From the NCBI GenBank assembly GCA_027596195.1, contig JADGJG010000056.1, forward strand, positions 1 to 58,371: a stretch of DNA of 58,371 nt, written 5' to 3'. This DNA is from Podochytrium sp. JEL0797 (lineage: Eukaryota; Chytridiomycota; Chytridiomycetes; Chytridiales; Chytriomycetaceae). The translations under genes and the position numbers were made by a program. Below, in pieces: positions 41,949 through 53,500 of this stretch (the first letter of the stretch is position 1; each line of letters begins with the position of its first letter). Below the pieces are notes generated by a model that made no database searches, had not been told where the DNA came from, and saw only the letters and a program-made list of their open reading frames with translations.

Positions 41949-44900
41949 ATGAAAGTTTCTCGCCGCTTGCGACATCCACGCGTGTTGCTGCTTTTACTCT
42001 GCTTGGTTCTCTCGCTCTTTGCGTTTCTGCGCGGGCGCAGGCGGATTCAATCTCCCATGGGTGTTTCCGAATCGGCGTATTCAACTCAATCCGTTTACGA
42101 CCCTGCTTCTGCCACCTTTGTTCCCAAAAGGAACCCCATCAAGAAGCCTCTGATATCCGTTGAGCTTCCGCATTTCATGCCCCGTGCCGTCGATTTGGCC
42201 GTTCCCGCCCCCATCCATGCGTTGAACCAGCGAACCTTGCCACGACATATAGGCGCGCTTCTCAAATCACTCATGCGGATAGATGAGGATACTCCCATCC
42301 CCGAATTGCTCACAACACCAACGCCGCAAATACCCATCGGGACATTCCTGGTCCGGCCTCGAATTCTGTTGACGTGCATCAAAGTTGGAGGCCCATGCGC
42401 ACCTACATGCCCACCCGAGTTTCACACATCGATTGATTCTTTGGTTTCATACGTGTCTGTAAAGTGTCCCTCTGGTGGGGAGGAAGCGAATTCAGAGGCA
42501 GCGGGGTTGCTCGCGGCTTGGATGGCTGTTGCGGATTTTGTTCCGAAAGCGTGGAGGATGGTGTTACTTGATCCTGCAATTGTTTCGTTTGAACCCGGGT
42601 GGCTTCAAGAGTTGAGAGTTTCTCTTTTTAAATCGGCAAAATGTATTCCTCTGACATGCTCTCATCAGACTCCTCCACACGGCCAACTCGACCCAATCCT
42701 TCATCACAAGCGGTTCCCTCTCTTACGGCGTTCCATCCTCTCATATCTCACCCAATCCCTCAAATGCTCCACTCCGCACGGGTTGGCTCCAAAACGCGGG
42801 CATATCGTTCCGCATGTCCGGAATCCCACAATCCCCCGCCCTCGCACTTCTCCACCCACCGGAATCGTTCGAATCCGAATGGATCCCAAGGAAAATCTAC
42901 ACGCCTGTGCCCGTGAATTTCAAACAGGGCTTCGAGGTGGGAAGTCCTGCTGTACGCAGGACGGGAGGGGATGAGATTCTGGGAGTGAGTGGACATGTGG
43001 CGGTTGTGGATGTAGATGCTGTGAGATGGGTGGGTGGGTTTTGTGAAGGGTTTACGGATCCGCATTTGGCGGTTGTGGAGTTGTGTTTGAGGTGGAGGGT
43101 GGAGACGGGGAAGGCGAGGTGTGGGTTTGAAGGGGGGAGTGTGGCGGTTGCAGAGTATTTTGATTACGATGCGTTGTATCTTGCTTCTGATTCGATTAAG
43201 CGCGTTGTGGAGGAGTTTCCGAGGGGGGATGTTGATTTGTTGTGGGAGCGACATACGGGGGTGATTATGGATTGGGTGTTGGAAGGTTTGTGGGTGAATG
43301 AGAGGATTACGCTGCGGTATGATACTATTTGGGGGCGTGGCGGGTGCGGGGGATGTGAGTTTCAAAAAATTTCGGACACGCGCGCGACCACTCATTTCAT
43401 GGACAGGGTTTACTGAAATATTGCCCTACCTCACAACCCTCGAACGCCGCCTCTTTTCCGTCTCGATCCCATCTGAGTTCCCAGACAAGTGGTGTTCGGG
43501 GCTCTACCCAGCCTATCGTGATATTCTGAACCGGATGCGGTTGAACCCGATTCTTCATAAGCCATCGACAGAGTACCCTTTTGTGTATATTAACCATGTG
43601 GTAAGCTTTCCTTTTGGATCTCTCGAAATATCATAGAGCTAAACGGGGTCGTCGATAGCAAGGAAAATTCGTGCATGAGCTCAAATCTCTATATTCCCCA
43701 CTCTTCCACCTCTCCCACAAAGTCCACCACTCCTGGCACCACCCCATCCGTCCTACACTCCTCATCGCACGTAGCATGACCGAAACCAACACGGTCCTCG
43801 AGAACCCATTCTTCCCAAAGGGATGGTGGAACCGATACGCGAAAGTGGATCAAGTATGGGTCCCTGCGCCGTTTTTGAAGGACGTTTTTGTGGAATCTGG
43901 GGTGTTGGAGGGTATGGTGAAGGTTTTGGGGGAGGTTGTGGATTTGGGGAGGTTTGATGTGCGGAGGGGGAAGGTTTGGCGGGTTCCGAGGGATTTGGTT
44001 TATCTGCGGGGTGGAGCGTGGGACTGGTGGAGAGAGAAGAGGTGCAAATGGATTGATTTGGAGATGCATAGGGATGATGCTCAACCGGATGAGGTGGTGG
44101 AACCTGGACCGTGCCGGTTCATTTTTTTGAGTGTGTTCAAGTGGGAACCGAGGAAGGATCCGGAGACGCTCGTGCATGCGTTTTTGCAAACGTTTGGGGT
44201 TGATTCGGGGGTGTGTCTTGTGATTTCGACGAAAGCTTCTGGACGCAATGTGACTGAGGGGCAGGCGAGAGATCCCGAAATGTAAAGAGCATTTCCCCGG
44301 CGTGCAAATTCGTTTATCTATTATTCATGCGCTTTGTTTTCTCTTTAGAATCTACGAATCCATTGCTCAAATCGCGTCCGAAATGCCCTGGCTCGAGTCC
44401 TGGGATCCCGCGACCCTCTCAACCTCACCCCCAGAACCAGACCACCCTTTCCTCCAAAAACTTCACGCCACTAAACGTCCAACGACTTTGAAACAAATCA
44501 AACGCATCATCAAAGTAACCACCGAGTCGCGTGAATGGGACGACCTTCCGTCGTTGTACGCGATCGCAGACGCGTATGTGAGCGCGTCGCATGGGGAGGG
44601 GTGGGGACTTCCTGTTCATGAAGGTTTTTGAGTTTGCTTGATATGTTCCTAGTTTAACCGGGGTGGTTGCAGCGTTGGCGATGCAGTTGCCCGTGATTGC
44701 ATCTGCTACTACCGGACATCTGGCGTTTCTCAAGCATGAAAACGCGTGGTTGGTCCCGTTGGAGACGGATGCGCTCACACACAAGCCGCGGAAAGTCAAG
44801 GTTCCGGAAGAGGCTGTGGATGATTTTGGACCCAGTGCGTGTTGGGATCAGGTGTGTTTTTATTTGTGTATGTAAATGGCGTCCACTCATTTCCTGTCCC

Positions 44901-45127
44901 TTTAACAAAACAAAACAAAAAAAAAGGTGGATTGGAAACGCTTGTCGAAAGCAATGTGGGATGTCGCCGTTCAAACCCTCCACGCGCAAGATGATAAGTT
45001 CAAAGAAACCGACGTGTACCTCAAACCAAAACGCGCGAGACAAGAGTTGATGTCGCACGGATCCCCAGAGGTGGTCATGAAAAAATGGGCCACTGCGGTG
45101 GCTGAGGCGGTGGCGGAACTCATTTGA
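41949..45127 (+). CDS. Large GT-B glycosyltransferase, type II membrane
   Basis: Seven exons (41949-42598, 42669-43354, 43407-43600, 43659-44281, 44349-44623, 44673-44851, 44927-45127) give 935 residues; all phases close, but the first donor (GG|GTGGCT) is weak. Residues about 10-28 form a signal anchor. The N-terminal half is unfamiliar and may be a second sugar-related domain. The C-terminal half is a GT-B glycosyltransferase of the GT1/GT4 type: FIFLSVFKWEPRKDPETLV, then YAIADAYVSASHGEGWGLPV, and AMQLPVIASATTGHLAFL with the usual loop after it. It should act in the Golgi or ER lumen on glycans; the substrate is unknown. Confidence 0.8.
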
Positions 45128-45280
45128 AGTGAAAAATAATGAGATAATCGAGTTCTTTTAACTGCTTCCCCCTTGCATAATGAAAAAAAGAAATAAAATA
45201 GCGATAGAATAAAATAGCGTTTTCGCCGTGTCTTGTGAATTTGTGGATTTTTTTTGTCGCTCCCTCTTTCCTTCCTCCGT

Positions 45281-47168
45281 CTACTTCTTGATGACATCAA
45301 AGTCCGTGGGTGGGAAAATGATTCCATACATGACGGAAACACCTGAATGAATGCAAAATGTCAGATAGAGCACGAGATAGAAGAAGAAAGAATAAAACTC
45401 ACCCTCCATCACGACCGCCACAAACTGAATCACAATCGTCATCGGGATATGCAGCAAAATCAACAACGGGTTCCACCCCTTATCCAAATCCTGCAAAAAC
45501 ACCCCCAACACATACAGATACACGAAATTCATAAAGTTGAAATCAATCAACAGCGCCATCCACCGCGGAGTCCCGAGATGCAACACGAAACCCAAAATCA
45601 CCGACAAGATGGTTGCAATCAACGACAGGATTCCAAGCGACCAGAAAAAGGCCCACAGTTTGGGCAGGAAGTTGGGCAACCGGCGGATACCGACGTACCA
45701 TCTTCTGCGCTGCTTCATGAATCCAATGAGATCGAGAGGGGATTGTTCGCGCACGATTCCGGCGATTTTGCCGCATCGGAACCCGCGGTCCCAGGCTTTC
45801 ATGGCGAATTGGTAGTCTTCCGTGAGGGAACCGAGGTCCCAGGTGACTGCGTTTTCGACGAGTCCGTTGTTGAGCAGGAAGGAACCGTGGGCGCCGAAGA
45901 TGGGCCGGTGGAAGTAGGTGTACTGAAGCTGGAATCGCGAAACGTCGTCTCCAACACGCAAGGCATCCGCGACGGTGAAAAGCCAGTTGTTCCAGTACTT
46001 GTACTGATTGTAAAAGATGACGCCTTGTCCAAAGTGGTAGTCCTTTTCGTAAAACACAAATTCGAGGAGACGTTTGACGGATTCGTCGTCAATCACGGAC
46101 TCTTCGTCGAGGTGGAGGACCCAGTCGTATTCGGTGAAGTTCATGGTTTGGCGGTACCATTCGAGCGCGCGCGCCTTGTACTTGGAGTTTCCGACGCTGA
46201 AGGCCTTGGGGCAGGTGTAGCAGTTGATTCCTTCGAAAAAGTAGGGTTCGTCGGTGAGGACGTGGACGCGGATGGCGGGGTGCAGTCGTTCGAGATGTTT
46301 GTGGGCGTTCCATGCACGGTAAACGGCCTACAAATGTGTGCAAGTCAGCTTCCAGAACATTGGTGATACAAAATGGGGATAGAATGCACTCACGTCGCGG
46401 TTATCTCCTTTGGTGACCGTGAGAATGTACAAGTTGTCGACACGACGTTTCTTTTCGCCTTCGTAGTTGAGGAACTTGGGCGTCCGGAAAGGAAGCGTGA
46501 GACCAAAGAAGCAAATCATCGTGTAGGGCAGCGGGAGCAAGAGTCCTGGAATGGGGAAACGCGCTCATTAGTTATGCATTACAACACGAGTTGAACTCTT
46601 TTGGATCCTCCAATCACATCCACAACCCAGACACCATCACATCACAGCCAACACCATATGTAACAAGAAGCTGCAACTCACCAAGTTTCCACCAGCATCC
46701 CGTGTTCCACAGCTCAGTGTCCGTGTACATCTGCAGGTCACCGAGATAGAAACTCTTGAGCCAGGTTCCACCGAGGATAAAGACCAGGTTCACGATCCAC
46801 AGCTCAGAAAGCAGTGCCATGACGAGTTTTGTGTTGCCCAGGTTCGTCCGCTCCTCAGACTTGTCGTTCATTGCGTACGAGCTCTGCTTGAGGTCCGGCT
46901 TGGCGTCTGGCTTAGCGTCCGGCAGCACTTCGAGGTCCTGGACATTGGCTCTGAGGTTCGATGTTGGCTGAGTCTTTGGCTGTGGCAGCTGGTTGAAGCG
47001 CGGCACCTGCCCAGACGGGAAGTACGAGGATGCTTCGGAGCCCGCTTCCGAGTCTTCCCACTGACTGGCGGGTTGAGGAGGGGGTCCCGCGGGGGGCCCG
47101 TTGAAGCGGTCTGCAACGACAAAGTCGCCGGATTCGCTGCTGGCCATGCTGTCGTTTCGAGGCGGCAT
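45281..47168 (-). CDS. Egghead/BRE-3-like family-2 glycosyltransferase
   Basis: Four exons (47168-46682, 46545-46394, 46327-45403, 45342-45281, minus strand) give 541 residues. Hydrophobic segments lie on both sides of the catalytic region, four or more towards the C-terminus. The GT2 catalytic motifs are HLDEES, GAHGSFLLNN, LTEDYQFAMKAWDRG and QRRRWYVGI, i.e. the D, D, TED, QRRRW set of processive-type enzymes. The order and spacing resemble the beta-1,4-mannosyltransferase Egh and BRE-3 of animals, which build glycolipids. The N-terminal 110 residues are disordered, Ser/Pro/Asp-rich. It faces the GT-B gene tail to tail with about 150 bp between stops. Confidence 0.84.
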
Positions 47169-47532
47169 CCCAGGAAGTGTTGTCGTATCTCGGAGAAGAA
47201 AAAAAAAAGTGTTCGAGAACAATTTTTTGTAATCTCCACAAGAAACAAACGACTTCAGAACAACTGCGCCAAATTTGAGTTACAACTTGCCCTCGGAAGT
47301 TGATCGCACATCAAATATATTACCTTATTCGTCACAGTAGAGTAATGCGTATAGGTATAGGTTTGAAAACAGGCTTGATCAAAAAAATTCAACATGCGTT
47401 ATCGCCGCCAAGTCCGGTGATCAATTCTGACGGGCCATGATGATGCGGCGTACTGGGGCGTGCAAGTGGGAAACGGATCATTTCATTATTTTAAAGATCG
47501 ATCTTCTAACTTGGTTAATGCAGAAGAGTCAT
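47169..47532. other. Intergenic stretch between the GT2 gene and RIT1
   Basis: No gene is seen. It holds the promoter side of the GT2 gene and the 3' end of RIT1. Confidence 0.4.
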
Positions 47533-49387
47533 TTATTTCACATATACGTGCGAGAGAAAATACTCATCAACGCGGCACATGAATGCCCGGGAAGGAAGTG
47601 CCTATGATTGTCAAGTTCAAATTCAATATTCAAATTCAGTGACTTGTGATTTTCTCTACGCATCGCAAGCCACAGCACACTCTCACCACATGCCGGAATC
47701 GCTGGATATAAATCAAAACGTCTTGGATCCTCTTTTTGGTGAGTGTTTGGACATGAGGTATCGGGGAATCAAATCGGAGAGTGTGGGAGGTGACATCCAA
47801 GAATTGCAACAGCAGGGAAAGAGTGATGGCAACGGAACGATCGCGGCCTGTCAAAAGAATTTTAGCATACGACCCGATAACGAAACGCAGATGCGTCAAG
47901 AACCTTGAGCACAATGGATAAGCACTTTGGGGCTTGAGGTTTCTTGGACCACACTTTTAAAAAATTTCGTGGCGACTGGAATCGAATCAACGAGTGCAAA
48001 TTGACCCTTCTTTCCTTCTGGAATCGGCAGGTACAGGTATCGCTTGTTTTTCGGGGCGGGTGATTGAGCCATTTCTGGATATTCTAGCGCGCCGCAGTTG
48101 ATGACAGCGTCGAACGTGGACCAGCAGTCAGGAGGTTTGCCTGTTGTTTCCACACCACCAGCATACACATCTTCAGATACGGGAGGAACCAGCATAAGTA
48201 ACTCACCACTTCTACGCCCGCCCACCGCAATCCCCGTATCCCCAATCCAATGAAACCCAGCCCCCCCTTCGGCCTCCATCCTTCCACACCCACCAGTCGC
48301 TTCCTCCTTCATAATCTCCTTCACAATCCGCAAACAATCCCCATCCGTATTCCCACACTGCACCAATTCCCTCTGATGCCGCCAAAACAATTCCGGCGTC
48401 AACCCGTGTCCCCACATTTCATGGTCATCTGCTGCCCCTTGCACGTAATAAAACCCGTCATGCCGCGCTGCCGCGTCGTGGGAGCGTTCACTGGCGGTTA
48501 CGAGAAGGACTGGGTAAAACGGCAACGCGTCGCATGTGGCGCGGGTCAACGCGGGTTTCTTGGTGCCGTGAGAAGTTTCGATCATGTTTGAAAAGTAGTT
48601 TGTTGAGGGGGATAGCCAGATGGGGCGGAGTGGTTTCCGGAGGAGGTGTGACAGGCTGTGCAAGTTGACGGAAGGGTGGGAAAGAAGAGTGGATGCTAGA
48701 AGAGGGATTCGGAGTTGGATTTGGGCGTGTTCGGTTGGGGAGAGGAGGGATGGGAGGCTGTGGAAGGTTGTGTCCCAGGAATCGGGGGTGTCGGTGGATT
48801 CGGGGTGTTGGGTGCGGTATAGGGCGATCGCGGTGTTGAGGACGCAGCACCAGATGGGGATGGTTTTCGAGAGACTGTCGGGGAATTGCTTTCCGCTTCG
48901 CGTCGAGTCAACGATGATGCAGCTGTGGTTTTTAGGGGAATAAGGTTTCTTGCGGTTTGGACCGAAGCCGCAAACGACAAGACGTTGCCTCACCCGAGAT
49001 CTTGCGCAATCACATCCAAGATGTGCAGATTCAATCGTTTGAGACTAAAGTTCCAGGTTCCATAGTGTCCGTCTGTGGACTTGAAGTAAACCGTCTTTCC
49101 ATGCGATCGCTGATCAAGATTCGTTGAGCGTTCATCCAAACTCGCTCGAAACTAAAGCACATCTCACCCGTGCAGGGTCAATGTACCACAGCCCGCATCG
49201 CTCATTGGCAATCAGTTTGAGGGAAGGAAACCGGCCTCCGATATGAGAAACGAACTCGGAATCGAGTTTGATCGAGTGCAGGCGGTTGATTCTGTTACGG
49301 TCTTGTTTGAGTGATGTGTGGGATCATGGAATGAACCTACAATGCTTTGGCGTCCTTTCGCAGCGATTGGTCAAGCTGCCGATTCAT
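47533..49387 (-). CDS. RIT1: Initiator tRNA 2'-O-ribosyl phosphate transferase
   Basis: Six exons (49387-49341, 49291-49168, 49109-48994, 48922-47904, 47847-47687, 47601-47533, minus strand) give 511 residues, about the size of yeast Rit1. Recognised segments are INRLHSIKLDSEF, LIANERCGLWYID, YFKSTDGHYGTWNFSLKRLN, GCIIVDSTRSGKQFPDSLSK with IPIWCCVLN, the phosphatase-like loop VLIHCAQGRDRS and LPSRAFMCRVDEYFL at the end. The enzyme adds a phosphoribosyl group to A64 of initiator tRNA-Met so that it is kept out of elongation. Rit1 is found in fungi and plants but not animals. The start is 50 bp from the phosphatase on the other strand. Confidence 0.92.
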
Positions 49388-49437
49388 CCAAGCCAAGTTT
49401 TGACAGGTCTCGCGAGAAAGAAAAAAAAACCGCCGCG
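49388..49437. promoter_or_regulatory. 50-bp divergent promoter interval, RIT1 / phosphatase copy 2
   Basis: The ATG codons of RIT1 (minus) and the SLP phosphatase (plus) are 50 bp apart, with an A-rich run (GAAAGAAAAAAAAAC) just before the phosphatase start. Confidence 0.5.
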
Positions 49438-50440
49438 ATGCTCTTCGCCAATCTCCTCCTCACCGCGGCCTCCCACGTCCTCGCCACCACCCCCCAATCA
49501 CCCCTCCTCCCCACTACACCACCACGCCGAATCATCGCCATCGGCGATTTCCACGGGGACTTACCGCAAGTCCACAAAGTGCTCCGCATGGCCAACGTCC
49601 TCAACTCCACACTCCATTGGTCCGCGGGTCCCAACGCGGCCCTAGTCCACACGGGTGATGTCGTCGACCGCGGACCCGACACCATCGCCTTATTTCAACT
49701 CATGCAACGTCTCCACAACGAGTCCCTCACGCAGGGGCATGATGTGTTTCCGTTGCTAGGCAACCACGAAATCATGAATTTGAGTGGTGATTTGCGGTAC
49801 GTCACTGAAGAAGATTACGGCTCTTTCGGGGGTCGCGTGAAACGACACGCGGCATGGAGCGAGGACGGGTGGATTGGGAAATTGCTGTTGAACACGTTGT
49901 CGAATGTGACTGTTGCCGTGGAAGGGACGGTGTTTGTTCATGGGGGGATTACACCCGAGTGGGCTGCGTTGGGGGTGGATGGGTTGAATGAACGTGTGAG
50001 GAGGTCGATGGCGGGGAAAAAGTGGCGGGAACCGGTGTTTGGGGGGGATGGACCATTTTGGTATCGCGGGTATGCGATGGAGAGGGAGGCTGTGGTTTGT
50101 GGAGTGTTGAGGAAGGCGTTGAAGTTGTTGGGGGTCAAGAGGATGGTGGTGGGTCATACTCCGCAGGTAGATTCTTTCCTTTGTCATCAAGAGATTACTC
50201 ACGCAAACCTCGTGCTTTTAGTACGAAACAGGTGAAATTTTGTCACGTTGTGATGGCCAAGTATTCGTGATTGACGTGGGCATCTCGAGCGCGTATGGGG
50301 CCAACTGCGCTGCATTGGAGATTGTCGGAGACACGATTACAGCGTTGTATTGCGTTCCAGGAAAACCGGATGAGGCGCGCAGGGTCGATATGACCCCGCC
50401 CGCGGCAAAGGGAAGGACACAGGACGATTTTGAATTGTGA
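49438..50440 (+). CDS. Shewanella-like (SLP) metallophosphatase, copy 2
   Basis: Exons 49438-50166 and 50222-50440 give 315 residues, exactly as long as copy 1 at 35548-36619. It starts MLFANLLLTAASHVLA, a signal peptide, and carries IGDFHGDL, GDVVDRGPD, LLGNHEIMN, VHGGITPEW and VVGHTPQ. The only intron lies right after GHTPQ, where copy 1 has none, and the two introns of copy 1 are absent here. The C-terminus is DDFEL. Both copies share the YCVPGKPDEARRVDMTP (or GR) block before the tail, which marks the subfamily. It is divergent from RIT1. Confidence 0.92.
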
Positions 50441-50554
50441 GGTTCATTTCCTTTCTCAATAAACTCGTTTTTCTGATCCAATTTCCAGCAAATAAAAATG
50501 CGATTTTATTGGAGCAGTCAAATGAGTGGAAACGAATTTGAAAGACGCGACTTT

Positions 50555-53500
50555 TCAAACAACAACGAGAACAGAAATCAAGACAACCACCCATCCGACC
50601 GCATGGCTCATTTTTGAACCACCTTGCATGATATCGATGCTGGTTGGTTGTGGAGTGGCTGTGTTTCTGGATGCTCCGACGGTCAAAGATGGACCGGAAC
50701 TCGCCGTTCCAGTTTCGAGCATGGTCGTGCGAGAAAGTTCGGATTCAATTCTGGAGGTCTTTGGATCCTTGTGAGCGCGGAAACTCGAAACTCTCTCAAT
50801 GACATCGGATACAGCATGATGGGCAGCTGGAGTTGCAAATACGAGGGTGGTGAAGGTTGTGGATTTGGGTTTGACGGGAGTTTGTGGGCTGGAGCTGATG
50901 GATGAGGATGGGCCTTCTCTGGTCGTGGTGGAAAGAATCTTGACAGATCCCAATGTGTGGATGGGCGCGTTTTCGGATGGTGTTGCGAATGCGACGGGGA
51001 TGGACGAGGTGGTGGAAGAGGCGATTGGAGCAATGGAAGTGGTGGTGATTGTTTCAGGTGAGAGAAGACTAGTAGATTCACGGCGGAGTGATGAGGTGGT
51101 GGAGCCGGTCGCAGTGATCGACAGTTGGGGGCTCACTAACGTTGTGGGGTTGATTGGGCTAGAGGCCGAAGGGACTGGTGCGATGAGTGGTGGTGTACTC
51201 GAGTTTCTCGAGGTGGTTTTCGATGCGGACTTGCTCATGTCCGAGGAAGAGCTGTGAGATTGTGTGGTGCTCGAAATGACAGAAGGATTCGACACGACGG
51301 AAGGCGAGAAGTGGCTTTTATGAAGGGTTGACTTGCCGAACAATGAAGCCGAAGTACTGGAAGCCAAAATGTGGCTTTCGAGCAAGGAGCTTGGTCTGGT
51401 TTGAACGCCCGTTGTAGAACGCGTTGCAGCACCAGGCATTGTGAGAGATTGAGCGAGCTGCGAAGCGCCATGGGTCAATACACTCGCAAATGTGTCCAAT
51501 GAAGAGAATGTCACAGATTCCGAGAGAGAAGACGGAGTGGGTGCGACTGACGGTCTTGATTCTGGTCTGTTGGAAACGCGGGGTGGCACAGTTGGAGTAG
51601 CCACGGAAGCGAGGGACAAATAAACTGACGACGCAGGTGCACTCGAGATACTGTGTGAGCTCAATATTTCTGGTGAACGAGTGCTGGAAATAACCCCTGA
51701 TGATGAGAATTTGGAAGCGTCAAGCGCGGACGACAGTGCCCCTGGCGAGGATGATACTGATTTGGATGTAGGAGAAGACGAACGCGCAGACACAGTAGTA
51801 CTCGAAACACTACGTGAGATCAAAAATGTAGCAGACGGTATATGAGACTGCTCCACCGTTGGCGAAGTCGAAACTGTGCTCCAGGCGGACGATACTTTGG
51901 CCGTAAGAATAGAAGACTTCTCGGAGACTCTTGAAGACACGAGAGTGGAAGAAATATCATTGGTTGGAGACGAGGCAGAAGAGATACACGACTGGCTCTC
52001 GATGAACGACGCGGCAAACTTGAAAAAGTAATTAGGGGGGTCCAGAATATGTAAAACAAGAACAAATAAACTCACTGCTGTCTGCGCCGTGTGAGCTCCC
52101 AAAGGCGAGCGACTGGATCCCGACAAACTCGAAAGCGTGGGTCCGCTAGCAACAGCTTCCGAGAAGTGCGTGTTCGACATGGAAGCGATCTTGGAGTCGG
52201 CGCCGAGAGTACCGGATCCAGAATTTGCAGCTCGCAATGAAGGCGAAGCAGTGATGGAAGCGGAGTGCGTGGGGGCGGGTGAATTGGAGCCAGAACGAGA
52301 CGAAGAGGAAGCCATCATGGCTCTGGTCTTGGAGATTAATGCAGAAGCAGACGATGTGGAGAGAGTCGTAAAGCTGGAAATGACGCCGGCTCGCAACGAG
52401 GAAACCGGAATGGGAGAACTCGTGGAACTGGTGGCCAAAACAGCCGCAGGGAAGGGTATGCTCATGCTTATAGCTCTCGATGAAGAAGAAACTGTAGCAG
52501 ACTTGGCACTCGCTGCATCCAAATTAATAGCAGACGAGTGCTGTGCCAAACTGGCGGCATGCGGGATGGAACTTGAAACACTTCGCAGCGCAGAAACCGA
52601 TGTGAATTTGGAACTGGACAAAGATGAGGCGTGAATTGAAGGAGAGCCGGCAACAGTAGCAACTCGCGACAAAGAGGTCTTTGCAGCGGTGAACTTCGAG
52701 CTGGCCGCAGTCCGAATCGAGAGTTTGACAGAACTTGAAACGGCAACGGCTGGCAAGGTTGAAGAAACCTGCACGCCTGAACGAGTTTGAAGCATTGGGA
52801 TGATCCGGTGAGAAGCGGTGGAAGAATGAAGGTTCAGCAAACTTGAACGATCCATATCGGTAGGAGAGGTGGCACTTGTGCTTGACCGACTCGAGCGCGG
52901 CGCTGAACTGGCAATACCAACTTGAGACGAAGAAATAGCATGTGGAGTGGAAGCGACTCGCAACAACGAGGAAGCAGTAGCAGCAGCGACCTTGGTATTG
53001 GAGCGGGAAGTAACTGCAGAAGACGAGAATATCGCCAAACATGAACGCGCAGAAGCTGACACCGAAGTCGCAATTTTACTTGACGAGCTTGAACGCGGCG
53101 AAGAACTGGCAACAACAACTGGAGACGAAGAATGAACGCGCGCACTGGAAACATGACGCAACGACGAGGAAGCAGTGGCAGCAGAGACTTTGATGTCAGA
53201 ACGGGAAGAAACAGGCGACGACGAGAGATTCACCAAACTTGAACGCGAGGTAACCGAAGAAGTCGCGATTGTGCTCGACGTGCTTGACGGGCTCGAGCGC
53301 GGTGCTAAACTCGAGACGACCCGGAACGACGAGGAAGCAGTTGCAGCAGCAATCTTAATGTCGGAACGGGAAGACACTGTTGAAGGCGAGGGTTTCGTCG
53401 AACTTGAACGCGCAGTTGAAATGGAAGCGCTACCTTCAGATCGAAACGAGGAGTAAACTGAGATGAGTGAAACCTTGGAGATGGTTGTTTCGACTGAATG

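Noticed and set aside
41949..42974. Unspliced 341-residue form of the GT-B glycosyltransferase start
   Set aside because: After the intron region the frame loses its protein-like pattern; the spliced frame is in phase with the rest of the gene.
45347..46366. 339-residue open frame on the plus strand
   Set aside because: Antisense to the catalytic exon of the Egh-like glycosyltransferase; composition is that of a reversed membrane protein gene.
47579..47908. 109-residue frame on the plus strand
   Set aside because: It is antisense to the last exons of RIT1, which are supported by homology and phase.
50847..53456. Several plus-strand acidic frames (for example at 52137-52634)
   Set aside because: They mirror the Ser-rich stalk on the minus strand: Ser codons read backwards give Glu/Ala-rich nonsense.
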